The notes beneath the pieces were generated by a model. It ran no database searches and had not been told where the DNA came from. It saw only the letters and a program-made list of their open reading frames with translations. Of a stretch of 40,198 bases of DNA, positions 7,804-16,125 are shown piece by piece; the first letter of the stretch is position 1; each line of letters starts with the position of its first letter. The translations under genes were made by a program, and so were the position numbers. The stretch comes from Planctomycetota bacterium (GTDB lineage Bacteria > Planctomycetota > PUPC01 > JACPCR01), in NCBI GenBank assembly GCA_027625095.1, contig JAQBXN010000076.1:1-40198 (forward strand), given 5' to 3'.

Positions 7804-10029
7804 GTGAGTAAAGACCAGGTTTCGGGGCCGCCAGTTCCGACGGGGAACCACTTTGGGACGATCTGTGGCGTCTTTACCCCGTCGATCCTCACAATCTTCG
7901 GCGTCATCATGTTTATGCGCGCCGGGCACGTGACGGGCAAGGCAGGGGTGATCGGCGCCCTGTTGATTCTTGTCGTCTCCAAGGCGATTACGACCCTGAG
8001 TTCCTTATCCATTTCGGCCATCAGCACCAACACCGCGGTCCGGGGCGGCGGGGCCTACTTTCTGATCAGCCGGACCCTTGGCCCTGAATTCGGCGGCACC
8101 ATCGGGATCGCCCTGTTCTTGGCACAGAGCCTTTCCGTGCCGTTCTACATCCTGGGCTTTGGAGAAGCGCTGATCCGGACCTACCCGGGCCTGCGCGACA
8201 GCTTCCTCTGGATCACGCTTTCGACAGCAGCCATATTGTTCATCATCACGTGGGTCGGCGCGGGCTGGGCCATCAAGGCCCAATATTTCATCATGGCGGT
8301 ACTCTTCTTATCGATCGTAGCTTTCCTCGGTGGAAGCTTTTCCCGCTTCGAGATTGAGATTTTTAAAACGAATCTCCAACCGGACGCTGACTCGGATTTC
8401 TGGCGGCTCTTTGCTGTTTATTTCCCGGCCGTGACCGGGATTATGGCCGGGATCAATATGTCGGGCGACCTCAAGGACCCGATGCGGTCCATTCCTCGCG
8501 GCACCCTTGCTGCCATCGCAGTCGGTTTTGTCGTCTACGCCCTCGAGATCATTGCCCTCGGCGGTTCCGCTTCCCGGCAGGATCTGATCGACCGGCCTTA
8601 CGAAGTATTGAAGGATCACGCGCTCCTGAACTCGGGCTTTCTCGTCGCCGCGGGAGTCTACAGTGCCACCCTCTCGAGCGCGATTGGCTCATTTATGGGA
8701 GCGCCGCGAATCCTGCAGGCCCTGGCCAGGGATCACCTGTTGCCGATTTTCCGCCCCTTTGCCAAGGGCACCGCGAAGGGGGACGAACCGCGCCGGGCAC
8801 TGGTTGCGACGATGGTGCTCACAATCGGCGTTTTGCTCCTTGCCGGCAACAGCGCCGGGGGTGGCGCGTTCAACTTCGTGGCCATAATCGTGACCATGTT
8901 CTTCCTGCTTACTTACGGCATGACAAATCTTGCGGCCTTCGTGGAGTCCTACGGTCGGAACCCGAGCTTCCGTCCGCGATTCCGCATCTACCATTGGTCC
9001 ACCGCCATGCTGGGCACCGTAGGCTGTGCCGGGGCGGCCTGGCTGATTGATCCCATCAGCGCGGTGCTGGCTTTCATTGTTGTGACGGGCATCTACCTTA
9101 CCATCCAGCGCCATATTCTTGATGTCACTTTCGGCGATGCCCGGAGGGGCTTCCAGTATTCGCGGGTCCGGAAAGGACTGCTGCATCTCACCGGAATGGC
9201 CGTCCACCCCAAGAACTGGCGCCCAACGATTCTCGTCCTCTCCGGGCGGCCCGAATCGCGCCCTACCCTGGTGCTTTACTCCGTGTGGTTCGAATGCGGG
9301 CGAGGCATTCTTTCGCTGGTCGAGTTCCTCGTGGGCGGCCAGGAGGATATTTCGGGCCGGCGGATAGACACATTTCGGAAGCTGGAGTCGTTCGTCAAAG
9401 AGAATGAAATCGACGCCTTTCCTGAAGTAGTGGTGGTGGATGACTTCGACCGGGGCGTCAATGTCTTCCTCCAGAGCCACTCCCTCGGGCCTATCAAGCC
9501 CAACATTGTCATGCTCGGTTGGTCCGAGGATCCCAATCGGGAAGCGGCATTCGTCAATATCCTCCAGACGGTCATCCGGCTGGGAAAGAGCGCGCTGGTC
9601 CTTTACGACCAAGGCCTCCCTGCGTGGGGTAACCGGCGTATCGACCTCTGGTGGCGCGGCCAGAGGAACGGATCGCTCATGATCATTCTGGCACACATGC
9701 TTCAGAGCAACCAGGACTGGGAGAACTCCGAAATTCGGGTGATGCGAGCCGTCCGGGATGAGGCCTCCCGGCAGGAAGCCGTTGCCGAGCTTAAATCGCT
9801 CATTGATGCCGCACGGGTTGATGCCACCGTTGAGGTCGTTGTATCCAGCCAACCGTTCGCCAAGATACTCCATGAACAGAGTGAGGGCTCAACGGTCGTC
9901 TTCCTGGGACTTCATATTGGGGATGCCATCGATCCGCACCTGTTCTATGAAAAGACCGGCCAGTTACTCGAACGGATGCCGACGACAATACTCGTCGCCT
10001 CATCGGGTGAAGCGGACCTCCTGGCATAG
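7804..10029 (+). CDS. SLC12/APC-type transporter (cation-chloride cotransporter-like)
   Basis: The protein has 741 residues from the GTG at 7804, with a purine-rich AAAGGGGTGA just upstream. The first 450 residues hold about twelve hydrophobic segments. The opening GTICGVFTPSILTIFGVIMFMRAGHV and the following VVSKAITTLSSLSISAISTN and RGGGAYFLISR match the SLC12 branch of the amino acid-polyamine-cation superfamily (Na-K-Cl and K-Cl cotransporters). The last 290 residues are soluble and correspond to the cytoplasmic SLC12 C-terminal domain, with ILVLSGRPESRP at its start and ILVASSGEADLLA at its end. Bacterial members are poorly characterised, so the ions or amino acids carried cannot be stated. 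It stands alone, with a structured repeat on each side. Confidence 0.88.
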   Translation: MSKDQVSGPPVPTGNHFGTICGVFTPSILTIFGVIMFMRAGHVTGKAGVIGALLILVVSKAITTLSSLSISAISTNTAVRGGGAYFLISRTLGPEFGGTIGIALFLAQSLSVPFYILGFGEALIRTYPGLRDSFLWITLSTAAILFIITWVGAGWAIKAQYFIMAVLFLSIVAFLGGSFSRFEIEIFKTNLQPDADSDFWRLFAVYFPAVTGIMAGINMSGDLKDPMRSIPRGTLAAIAVGFVVYALEIIALGGSASRQDLIDRPYEVLKDHALLNSGFLVAAGVYSATLSSAIGSFMGAPRILQALARDHLLPIFRPFAKGTAKGDEPRRALVATMVLTIGVLLLAGNSAGGGAFNFVAIIVTMFFLLTYGMTNLAAFVESYGRNPSFRPRFRIYHWSTAMLGTVGCAGAAWLIDPISAVLAFIVVTGIYLTIQRHILDVTFGDARRGFQYSRVRKGLLHLTGMAVHPKNWRPTILVLSGRPESRPTLVLYSVWFECGRGILSLVEFLVGGQEDISGRRIDTFRKLESFVKENEIDAFPEVVVVDDFDRGVNVFLQSHSLGPIKPNIVMLGWSEDPNREAAFVNILQTVIRLGKSALVLYDQGLPAWGNRRIDLWWRGQRNGSLMIILAHMLQSNQDWENSEIRVMRAVRDEASRQEAVAELKSLIDAARVDATVEVVVSSQPFAKILHEQSEGSTVVFLGLHIGDAIDPHLFYEKTGQLLERMPTTILVASSGEADLLA

Positions 10030-10081
10030 AGGGGAGACGGAGGAATATAGGGGCCACCCATCAGAGTCTCACTTCGTAACC

Positions 10082-10100
10082 TCTCCGCGTGACGCGGAGA
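10082..10100 (+). terminator. Hairpin after the transporter gene
   Basis: TCTCCGCG and CGCGGAGA pair perfectly over 8 bp around a TGA loop, 52 bases after the transporter stop codon. The following bases are AACTTTCC, so the T-run is poor. It may terminate weakly or belong to the chain of palindromes that follows. Confidence 0.35.
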
Positions 10101-10105
10101 ACTTT

Positions 10106-10161
10106 CCTGGGAGTGGAAGCGTCTCGCTTCCGTGCGGAGGCGAGACGCCTCCATTCCCAGG
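10106..10161. repeat. Three-way-junction palindrome
   Basis: An outer stem CCTGGGAGTGG (10106-10116) pairs with CCATTCCCAGG (10151-10161) with one G-T. It encloses two perfect 7-bp hairpins with 3-base loops: GGAAGCG-TCT-CGCTTCC (10115-10131) and GGAGGCG-AGA-CGCCTCC (10136-10152). The inner loops TCT and AGA are complementary to each other. The element has the form of a cloverleaf with two arms and no reading frame. Confidence 0.7.
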
Positions 10162-10220
10162 TTTGGTTGCGGCTAAAGGCCACGTTAGGAGAACCAACCG
10201 GCAGCACAGTTTATAGACGT

Positions 10221-10269
10221 CAGAAACATCGTGGTGCCCCTGCGGAGCGTGGAGATCACGTGGTTTCTG
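10221..10269. repeat. Long imperfect hairpin
   Basis: CAGAAAC (10221-10227) pairs with GTTTCTG (10263-10269). After a 2x2 internal loop the stem continues with CGTGGT (10230-10235) against ATCACG (10255-10260). Between this and the three-way junction a further repeat, TTGGTT (10163-10168) with AACCAA (10192-10197), is present. The 314-base gap between the transporter and the next gene is therefore mostly palindromes. Confidence 0.5.
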
Positions 10270-10367
10270 AGGAGATTCATTGCTTAACATTGTCAAGATA
10301 GTTACGTTCGCACTATCCAGCAAAGAACTCAAAGTAAAAGTAAATGATTACAGACAGAAAGTGCAGA

Positions 10368-12845
10368 ATGATTCCTAAGCTTGGCCGATTCTCAGGAGCT
10401 TTACTGGCGATTACGGCTTGCTCGACGCTTGCTCCTGCCCAGGGTGTAAAACTCGTCCACCATCCCAGGCAGACAGAATCCGATATGCAGGGGCGGCCGC
10501 GTATTGTTGTAGAGGACGCGGATGGCCAGGATGGTACGGCACAGGCCGCGATCCCCGGTAAGAGCACAGCCGGCGGAACGATTTGCTCTTTTTATTCATA
10601 TGCAAGGCCTGCCGGCATCTATCGCGTCACCTGGCGAGTGAAGGTGGACGACAACACCATCACGGACAGCGTTTTTTCGGCCAACACCGGGGGCGGCAAG
10701 ATCACGCTCAAGGGCACAGACTTTAAGGAGTCGAATACCTTTCAGGATTTTTCATACACCGCCGAGAAAGGGGAAGGTGGCTTCTTCGGAGTCGGTTCGA
10801 ATTGGCCTGGCAAGGGGCGAGTGCATGTCGACAGCATCACGGTCACCTCGGAGAAACTTTTTACCGAGCTGGAGGTCCTGAATAAAAGTGGCGGCCTGCC
10901 GCTTCCTGAAGTGTGGATTCTACCAAAGCCAAATCCACCCCGATTACATATCGGTAAGGGGCTCTGGTGGGATTACTTCCACCTTGGTGAAGTTATGGCC
11001 GAGATGGGCGGAGCGTTTCCGACCTCGTCCTACTACTCCAGGGGGCAGTACGGGACGTCTCTCGATGGCTTCCCGAATACCTGGCAACAGCTCAGCAGCC
11101 ACAACCTGGTTATCCTGGCCAATATCGATGCCCCAGCTCTCCAGGCAAGAGGCCGCGCATTGCTGGAAGAATATGTAAAGAACGGGGGAGGACTGCTCAT
11201 CCTGGGCGGCCCGTTTGCTTTTCAGCGTGGCGGATATCGCCATACCGCTCTGGACAGGATGCTGCCTTGCGATCTTGTCGGTGACAACAGATTGAAGGCA
11301 GACAACCTCATCTGGAAGCCGACAGATGAAGCTGCCAAATGGTTTCCGAAGAACTTGAAATGGGAGCTCTCACCACGGGCATTCTATTACCACCCGATGA
11401 GACCCAGGCCAACGTCAACCGTTCTCGTAGAAGCTGACGGCCATCCAGTCGTTGCTGTAATCCCTTATGGAAAAGGACGTGTGGGCGTGGTCGCTGCCAC
11501 AGTCGAAGGCGACCCCCAGGAACAGCTCGCTTTCTGGGAATGGGGGGACTTGCCCCGTCTACTCGCGGCGGTCAGCAGTTGGGTGATGGCAAACCCCAAA
11601 GAAGTAAAAGCCCAGCCAATGGATGAAAAAGATCGCCGAGATCTCGAGGCACTGGCGATGCCCGCACAGGAAGATAAGCAGGCAGAAATGGAACGCCAGC
11701 TCAGGCAATTGCTGCTGAAATGCCGTGACAAACCCTTCGCTCGTGAATTGCTGTCAACGGTCGCCAATTCGGAAGGCGATCCGGACCACGGTTTTGTAAA
11801 GAACATTGCAGCGACGGTACTACCCTTCGTTGATGAGAGCTTCAAAGAAGAGATCGAAACACTGTTGGATTCGAGTACCACCGGAAAGTCCGAGCTCGGC
11901 CTGCGAATTCTGGGAAGCTGTGGCGTTGCTCATGCCCAGGAAACCTTGGCCAAATTTCTGGAGAAGGGCGCATCCGCTTTCTCATCCGGCGAGCCGAACG
12001 ATTTACTTAACCCTGCTGCCGGGGCCGGACTTTCGGCAGAACTGGATATGGCTGCAAACGGCCGGCTGAAACTCGCCGCAGTCCTTGCGTTCGGGGATTT
12101 AGGTGATGCCGACGCAATAAAACTTTTGAGCAACATCACCCGCGAGTTCTCCAGGAAGCGGCAGACGAACACTGAAATAGATCTTGTCCCGGATCTGAAT
12201 GAGAACATCTACCAGCAGTCGCTCGCCTCTCGCTGCCGGCTCGGTGATCCTAAGGCCGTTGGGCCGTTCCTTGATGCCATCCTCCAGAATGCGTTGGAGA
12301 TTGAAGATTTCCAAAACGCGCTCCAGGTAATGCTGGTGAACAAAGACGATAAACTCCTGATCAGCATGAGGGAGATCGGCCAAATCAGAATCCCGGTATT
12401 GAACCGCAGGCTGTCATTCTGCGCGGACTTGATGCGGAAAATGCCGGGCGCTCTGAGCCTTGAGTTCGCACAAGAATTCGCCCAGCGGAATCACCCTCTT
12501 CTCACAGAATTCGCTTTCGCTGCGCTGACCCCGAACGAAAATCGAAAACTGACCAATCAGATGGCCGCCGGCATGATGCCGCTGGTAAAGCAAGGCACTT
12601 TGAACGATCTCCGCATGCTCGGCCTGAAATACATTCTCGCTTCAGAGGAGGAGCAGATTAAGAGTGAGCTATTGAAAACACTGACCGAACTGGCCGGCAG
12701 CACTCCGGACTCCGCGCTTTTCGCCATCCGTGCGACCACGCAATTGGATCGAGCTACATGTTCAAAAATTTTAAAGCTCGCGGCCCAACACCAATCAAAC
12801 GAGGTGCAAAGATTGGCCCGTCTTTACGCCCCGTTAGTGCCGTGA
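10368..12845 (+). CDS. Exported protein with glutamine-amidotransferase-like domain and helical repeats
   Basis: The protein has 825 residues from the ATG at 10368; an ATG at 10344 is also in frame and would add 8 residues. The N-terminus (KLGRFSGALLAITACSTLAPAQG) is an export signal. ITAC fits a lipobox, so a lipoprotein is possible, as is cleavage after APA. Residues about 30-170 look like a beta-rich domain. About 175-410 resemble the class-I glutamine-amidotransferase-like fold often fused to exported proteins in PVC bacteria: NLVILANIDAPALQ, EEYVKNGGGLLILGGPFAFQRGG and PYGKGRVGVVAATVEGDP. No catalytic Cys was identified at the expected nucleophile, so it may be a non-enzymatic module. 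The rest is alpha-helical and probably forms HEAT-like repeats. It is convergent with the ceramidase-like gene. Function unknown. Confidence 0.75.
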   Translation: MIPKLGRFSGALLAITACSTLAPAQGVKLVHHPRQTESDMQGRPRIVVEDADGQDGTAQAAIPGKSTAGGTICSFYSYARPAGIYRVTWRVKVDDNTITDSVFSANTGGGKITLKGTDFKESNTFQDFSYTAEKGEGGFFGVGSNWPGKGRVHVDSITVTSEKLFTELEVLNKSGGLPLPEVWILPKPNPPRLHIGKGLWWDYFHLGEVMAEMGGAFPTSSYYSRGQYGTSLDGFPNTWQQLSSHNLVILANIDAPALQARGRALLEEYVKNGGGLLILGGPFAFQRGGYRHTALDRMLPCDLVGDNRLKADNLIWKPTDEAAKWFPKNLKWELSPRAFYYHPMRPRPTSTVLVEADGHPVVAVIPYGKGRVGVVAATVEGDPQEQLAFWEWGDLPRLLAAVSSWVMANPKEVKAQPMDEKDRRDLEALAMPAQEDKQAEMERQLRQLLLKCRDKPFARELLSTVANSEGDPDHGFVKNIAATVLPFVDESFKEEIETLLDSSTTGKSELGLRILGSCGVAHAQETLAKFLEKGASAFSSGEPNDLLNPAAGAGLSAELDMAANGRLKLAAVLAFGDLGDADAIKLLSNITREFSRKRQTNTEIDLVPDLNENIYQQSLASRCRLGDPKAVGPFLDAILQNALEIEDFQNALQVMLVNKDDKLLISMREIGQIRIPVLNRRLSFCADLMRKMPGALSLEFAQEFAQRNHPLLTEFAFAALTPNENRKLTNQMAAGMMPLVKQGTLNDLRMLGLKYILASEEEQIKSELLKTLTELAGSTPDSALFAIRATTQLDRATCSKILKLAAQHQSNEVQRLARLYAPLVP

Positions 12846-13014
12846 TTCGTAGCACTGAGTTGCACTCCGTGGGCAAAACGAAGATGCACTGGGTGACTAT
12901 TCTGGGGTAGTGCGGTGATTCGGTCCCGGAGCTTAATTAACGGCTTTAGCCGGGTCTGGCCTGCCCCGAAAACCCGCCTGGAGGTGTTACCCCAACCCCG
13001 TTTCTGCCACACCC

Positions 13015-14346
13015 TCAATGCAGCCTCGCTTCCAACTCGATGAATTTCTTTACGACCTTCTCGTGAACATTCACATGAGGCAGAGCGCAGACGATGAGCG
13101 GGACGGTATCGGCCGCGTAACCTCCTCGCTCGGCTGCAGCAGGATCGGGAGCATATCCCACACTGTCATTGGTCAGGCCCATCACCAGGGTGAGCGGTGA
13201 TTTCGTAGCGGCGCAGATCTCGTTCTTGGTCGACTGAAAAATCTCAAAGCCGCTGCCGAGAAATGCGATAGGCCCCAGACGAATGGCGTGAAGTTCGGTC
13301 GGCGGCTCGAGGCTCTCACCTGCCTCCTTCCTCTGTATGAGTCGCCTCAATGCAATCGTGTTGACCATGGCCATGCGGACCTTGCGGTCATCATCGCTTG
13401 CATCGGGGGCATGGAGAATCGCTTCGTTTTCCGTGAGCATGGTCCGGAGCTTTTCAAGTGTGAACGGCTTGCGAGGGAATGTGACATCATCGAGCGCGCA
13501 CTTAATCGCATCCACCTCGATGAGTTCTGCTTGATGTATGCCGTCTCGGACGGCGTTCGCATAGCGCCCGGCAATGACGTCGAGTGCGAGCATGGATTCT
13601 TGCTTCGGCTTGTGCACGACGCAGGTGTTCACGTCGCCCTGAGCGCCCTGCAGAAACAGGCCGACGGAACCGGGATGTTCCCTCTCGATCTGGTTGGTGG
13701 CCACACCGCAGAAATCCCCATGGATGGCAGTGGTCTGCTCGCAGCAGACAACCGGGTGGCATCCAAAATAGCTGAAAAATCCGATCATCCTTCCGTCCGC
13801 CATCGCCTTGAACACATGGCAAGTCGTATCAGTGAGTTCCGGTTTATGGGGCCGCCATCCTTCCTTCAGTACCTCATCAAGCGGCAGCCCATCACGGTCG
13901 TATTCGCGATTCTGCCCGATGCCTTCGCAAGGCACTTCGGCATGGAAGAGCTCCGCGTCCTGCAGGTTTTCGAAGGACTTGATACACGCGTCCGCCACCC
14001 GCTGCGGTAATATCTCAAGGTAAGGCTCATCCGGCGCGCCCCATCCAATGTAGCCTCCGGTGTTCGGGCCGCTGTGGGTGTGCGTGCAGTGAAGCATGAT
14101 CAATTCGGGGGCGAGACCGGTCGCTTCTCCAACCAGCGTCCGAATCCGATGAGCATTTCCTCTTTGAATTCCAACAAGGTCGAGACTGGCGACGATCACC
14201 TTCTGTTCACCAACCTCGACAGCCATGGCCCTGGCCCAAAGGCGATCCCGAACCGATTCCGACCGTCTCAAGACGAACGGGCCGAAGCCGCAAAGCTCTA
14301 CGCCCACCCGCGGAGTGATGTCATTCCTGCCGAATCCGATCTTCAT
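13015..14346 (-). CDS. Neutral/alkaline ceramidase-like protein (N-terminal domain family)
   Basis: The protein has 443 residues from the ATG at 14346, with AAAAAAGGAAC upstream. The opening KIGFGRNDITPRVGVELCGFG, CTHTHSGP (His89 and His91), GCHPVVC, HGDFCG and LQGAQGDVN match the neutral/alkaline non-lysosomal ceramidase N-terminal family, a zinc-amidase fold. In true ceramidases the histidines of HTHSGP and GCHPV bind zinc and the fatty amide of ceramide is cleaved. PVC genomes hold many short relatives like this one without the C-terminal domain or signal peptide, and their substrates are unknown. No signal peptide is visible here. It is divergent from the DegT aminotransferase, with a shared 87-base promoter region. 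Confidence 0.85.
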   Translation of the reverse strand: MKIGFGRNDITPRVGVELCGFGPFVLRRSESVRDRLWARAMAVEVGEQKVIVASLDLVGIQRGNAHRIRTLVGEATGLAPELIMLHCTHTHSGPNTGGYIGWGAPDEPYLEILPQRVADACIKSFENLQDAELFHAEVPCEGIGQNREYDRDGLPLDEVLKEGWRPHKPELTDTTCHVFKAMADGRMIGFFSYFGCHPVVCCEQTTAIHGDFCGVATNQIEREHPGSVGLFLQGAQGDVNTCVVHKPKQESMLALDVIAGRYANAVRDGIHQAELIEVDAIKCALDDVTFPRKPFTLEKLRTMLTENEAILHAPDASDDDRKVRMAMVNTIALRRLIQRKEAGESLEPPTELHAIRLGPIAFLGSGFEIFQSTKNEICAATKSPLTLVMGLTNDSVGYAPDPAAAERGGYAADTVPLIVCALPHVNVHEKVVKKFIELEARLH

Positions 14347-14433
14347 TTGATGTTCCTTTTTTCCGGGTTGGCGTTAGTCCAGAGGATTCATATAAGGAAG
14401 GAGAATTCAAGACGCAACACAGGGAGCATCACC

Positions 14434-15729
14434 ATGGCTAAGAAAGAATCAAAGGAAAAACTAGCACTCCTCGGGGGCCCCAAGACTGTCGTCCAGCCGC
14501 AACCTCCTTACCCGGTCATTGGCCACGAAGAGGTAAACGCGGCCACCGAAGTCATCATGTCTCGGCAATTGAGCGATGTCGGCACGGGCAAGTTCATCCA
14601 GCGATTTGAGAAGGATTTTGCCAGACACTTTGGGAGCAAGCATTGCCTGTCACTTTCGTCGGGCACCTCAGCCATACACTGCGCGCTGTTCGCCGTAGGA
14701 GTCCGGCCGGGCGCCGAGGTTCTGACCTGCGCGCATAATTGGATTTCTGCCATCACCGCCATCCTGCACGCCGGCGGCACACCGGTATTCTGCGACGTTA
14801 AACCAGGTTGCTGGCATATCGATCCGGCGGAGATCAAACGCAAAGCGACACCCAATACAAAGGCCGTGGTGGTCACACACCTGTGGGGCATGCCGGCTGA
14901 TATGGACCCCATCCTTAAGGTCTGCGGCGAATTGGGCATCCCCGTCATCGAGGACGTTTCCCATGCTCAGGGCTCGAAATACAAAGGAAAATATTGCGGA
15001 ACGATCGGCGAAGTCGGCGCCTTCAGCCTGCAGGGGTCGAAAGCTATTGTCGCGGGAGAAGGCGGTTTCCTGCTGACCAACTCAAAACGCAACTTTCAGC
15101 GTGCGCAGGTCCCCGGTCACCACGGCGCAAGGCTCAGTTCGGAGATGTCGATTAAGGAAATGAAACCCTTTGCCCAAGGTGGCGGAGCCTGGACCTACCG
15201 CATGTTCCCGGTCGCCGCAGCGATCGCTATCGAACAGCTCGGAAGACTCCCCGCCCTGAATGCCGCGCGGCAGGCAAACTTCGATCGGCTTCGCGCACGC
15301 CTCAAGAACGTTCCCCTTATCCAATGGCCTAAACTGCACCGTGACTCAGTGCGAGGCTGGTACGGCACGCCCGCTAATTTCGACGCCTCCAAAGCCCCGT
15401 TTAGCCGAGATACTTTTATCAAGGCATGCAACGCTGAGGGAGCCGGAATCGGCGGCGAGGGATACTGCGATTACAGCCAGATTCCTCTGTTCCAGGATAT
15501 GGACCTCTACTCACAGATGTTCGTACCGAAGCATGCCAACGGAGTCGAGTTCAAGCCCGTCAAACTCGGCGACCTGCCGAACTATGATGCCATCAAGAAG
15601 AGCTCGCTGCGGTTCATCATTCCTGCGACCGAATCGCCCATGCTGATGGACCAGATGGCCAACAGCATTCACAAAGTGCTGGCCAACGCAGATGCACTGG
15701 TCAAATGGGAGAAGGCACCGAGAAAGTAG
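14434..15729 (+). CDS. DegT/DnrJ/EryC1/StrS family PLP aminotransferase
   Basis: The protein has 431 residues from the ATG at 14434, which follows AGGGAG at good spacing. The frame stays open to 14074 but the extra part runs antisense to the ceramidase-like gene and is rejected. Family marks are SLSSGTSAIHCAL (cofactor phosphate region), IPVIEDVSHAQGSKYKGK, and GAFSLQGSKAIVAGEGGFLLT, where Lys203 is the expected PLP lysine. The family usually transaminates keto-sugar nucleotides, using glutamate or glutamine, for surface polysaccharides or antibiotics. PVC relatives often sit near sugar-catabolism genes, and some may act on free sugars or inositols. No nucleotide-sugar genes are next to it, so the substrate is not assigned. 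Confidence 0.88.
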   Translation: MAKKESKEKLALLGGPKTVVQPQPPYPVIGHEEVNAATEVIMSRQLSDVGTGKFIQRFEKDFARHFGSKHCLSLSSGTSAIHCALFAVGVRPGAEVLTCAHNWISAITAILHAGGTPVFCDVKPGCWHIDPAEIKRKATPNTKAVVVTHLWGMPADMDPILKVCGELGIPVIEDVSHAQGSKYKGKYCGTIGEVGAFSLQGSKAIVAGEGGFLLTNSKRNFQRAQVPGHHGARLSSEMSIKEMKPFAQGGGAWTYRMFPVAAAIAIEQLGRLPALNAARQANFDRLRARLKNVPLIQWPKLHRDSVRGWYGTPANFDASKAPFSRDTFIKACNAEGAGIGGEGYCDYSQIPLFQDMDLYSQMFVPKHANGVEFKPVKLGDLPNYDAIKKSSLRFIIPATESPMLMDQMANSIHKVLANADALVKWEKAPRK

Positions 15730-15756
15730 TGGTCCTGGCAATCCGCGACAAGATTA

Positions 15757-15955
15757 AGTAGTAGACCAAGACGAAGGTGATCTTACGGATTTCAGGGGCC
15801 ATGCCTGAGCTTTACCCTCATTTCTTTACACCTTCGGCATATAGAAGGGGCTGAGTCATACCCAGCCCAATGCGCTGCGTTGGCAAACGGTCGGAGGTTT
15901 GCCCCTGAATAAGTTATCTGAATCCGTAAAATCACCTTCGTCTTGGTTTATTACT
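15757..15955. repeat. 199-bp inverted-repeat element with several hairpins
   Basis: Arms of 38-39 bp (15757-15795 and 15918-15955) are inverted copies with three transitions and one indel; both contain ACCAAGACGAAGGTGAT followed by a TTACGGATT motif. Inside are hairpins CCTTC/GAAGG (15831-15848), GGGCTG/CAGCCC (15848-15868), CCAATGCG/CGTTGG-type (15867-15883) and a perfect 7-bp GGCAAAC/GTTTGCC (15882-15903). There is no coding frame of note. It lies 27 bases after the aminotransferase stop. Confidence 0.75.
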
Positions 15956-15958
15956 ATC

Positions 15959-16063
15959 TGTTACGGATATGCATCTGGGCCTCGACCAGGACCTGGTTCT
16001 GGCGGGCCGATCATCGCGCTACGGGGGCAGGCCCCGTGGAGGCGAGAAGACGTATCCGTAACA
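15959..16063. repeat. Second inverted-repeat element carrying TTACGGATA ends
   Basis: TGTTACGGATA at 15959-15969 is repeated inverted at 16053-16063. The interior holds ACCAG/CTGGT (15985-15997) and ACGGGG/CCCCGT (16021-16037). Its ends share TTACGGAT with the arms of the element just upstream, so the two may be related or one may be a remnant. Together they fill most of the 396 bases between the flanking genes. Confidence 0.55.
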
Positions 16064-16125
16064 ACTACTGATGAACAATCTGCCGCGGAGCGTCAGCACC
16101 ATTTACAATCCAATAAGGCAACCAC

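Noticed and set aside
8689..9873. Open frame of 394 codons on the minus strand opposite the transporter gene
   Set aside because: It lies fully antisense to the well-supported SLC12-like gene, has no family features and reads like the shadow of GC-rich codons.
14074..14433. N-terminal extension of the DegT aminotransferase by 120 residues
   Set aside because: It runs antisense to the ceramidase-like gene, lacks family character, and a good ribosome binding site precedes the ATG at 14434.
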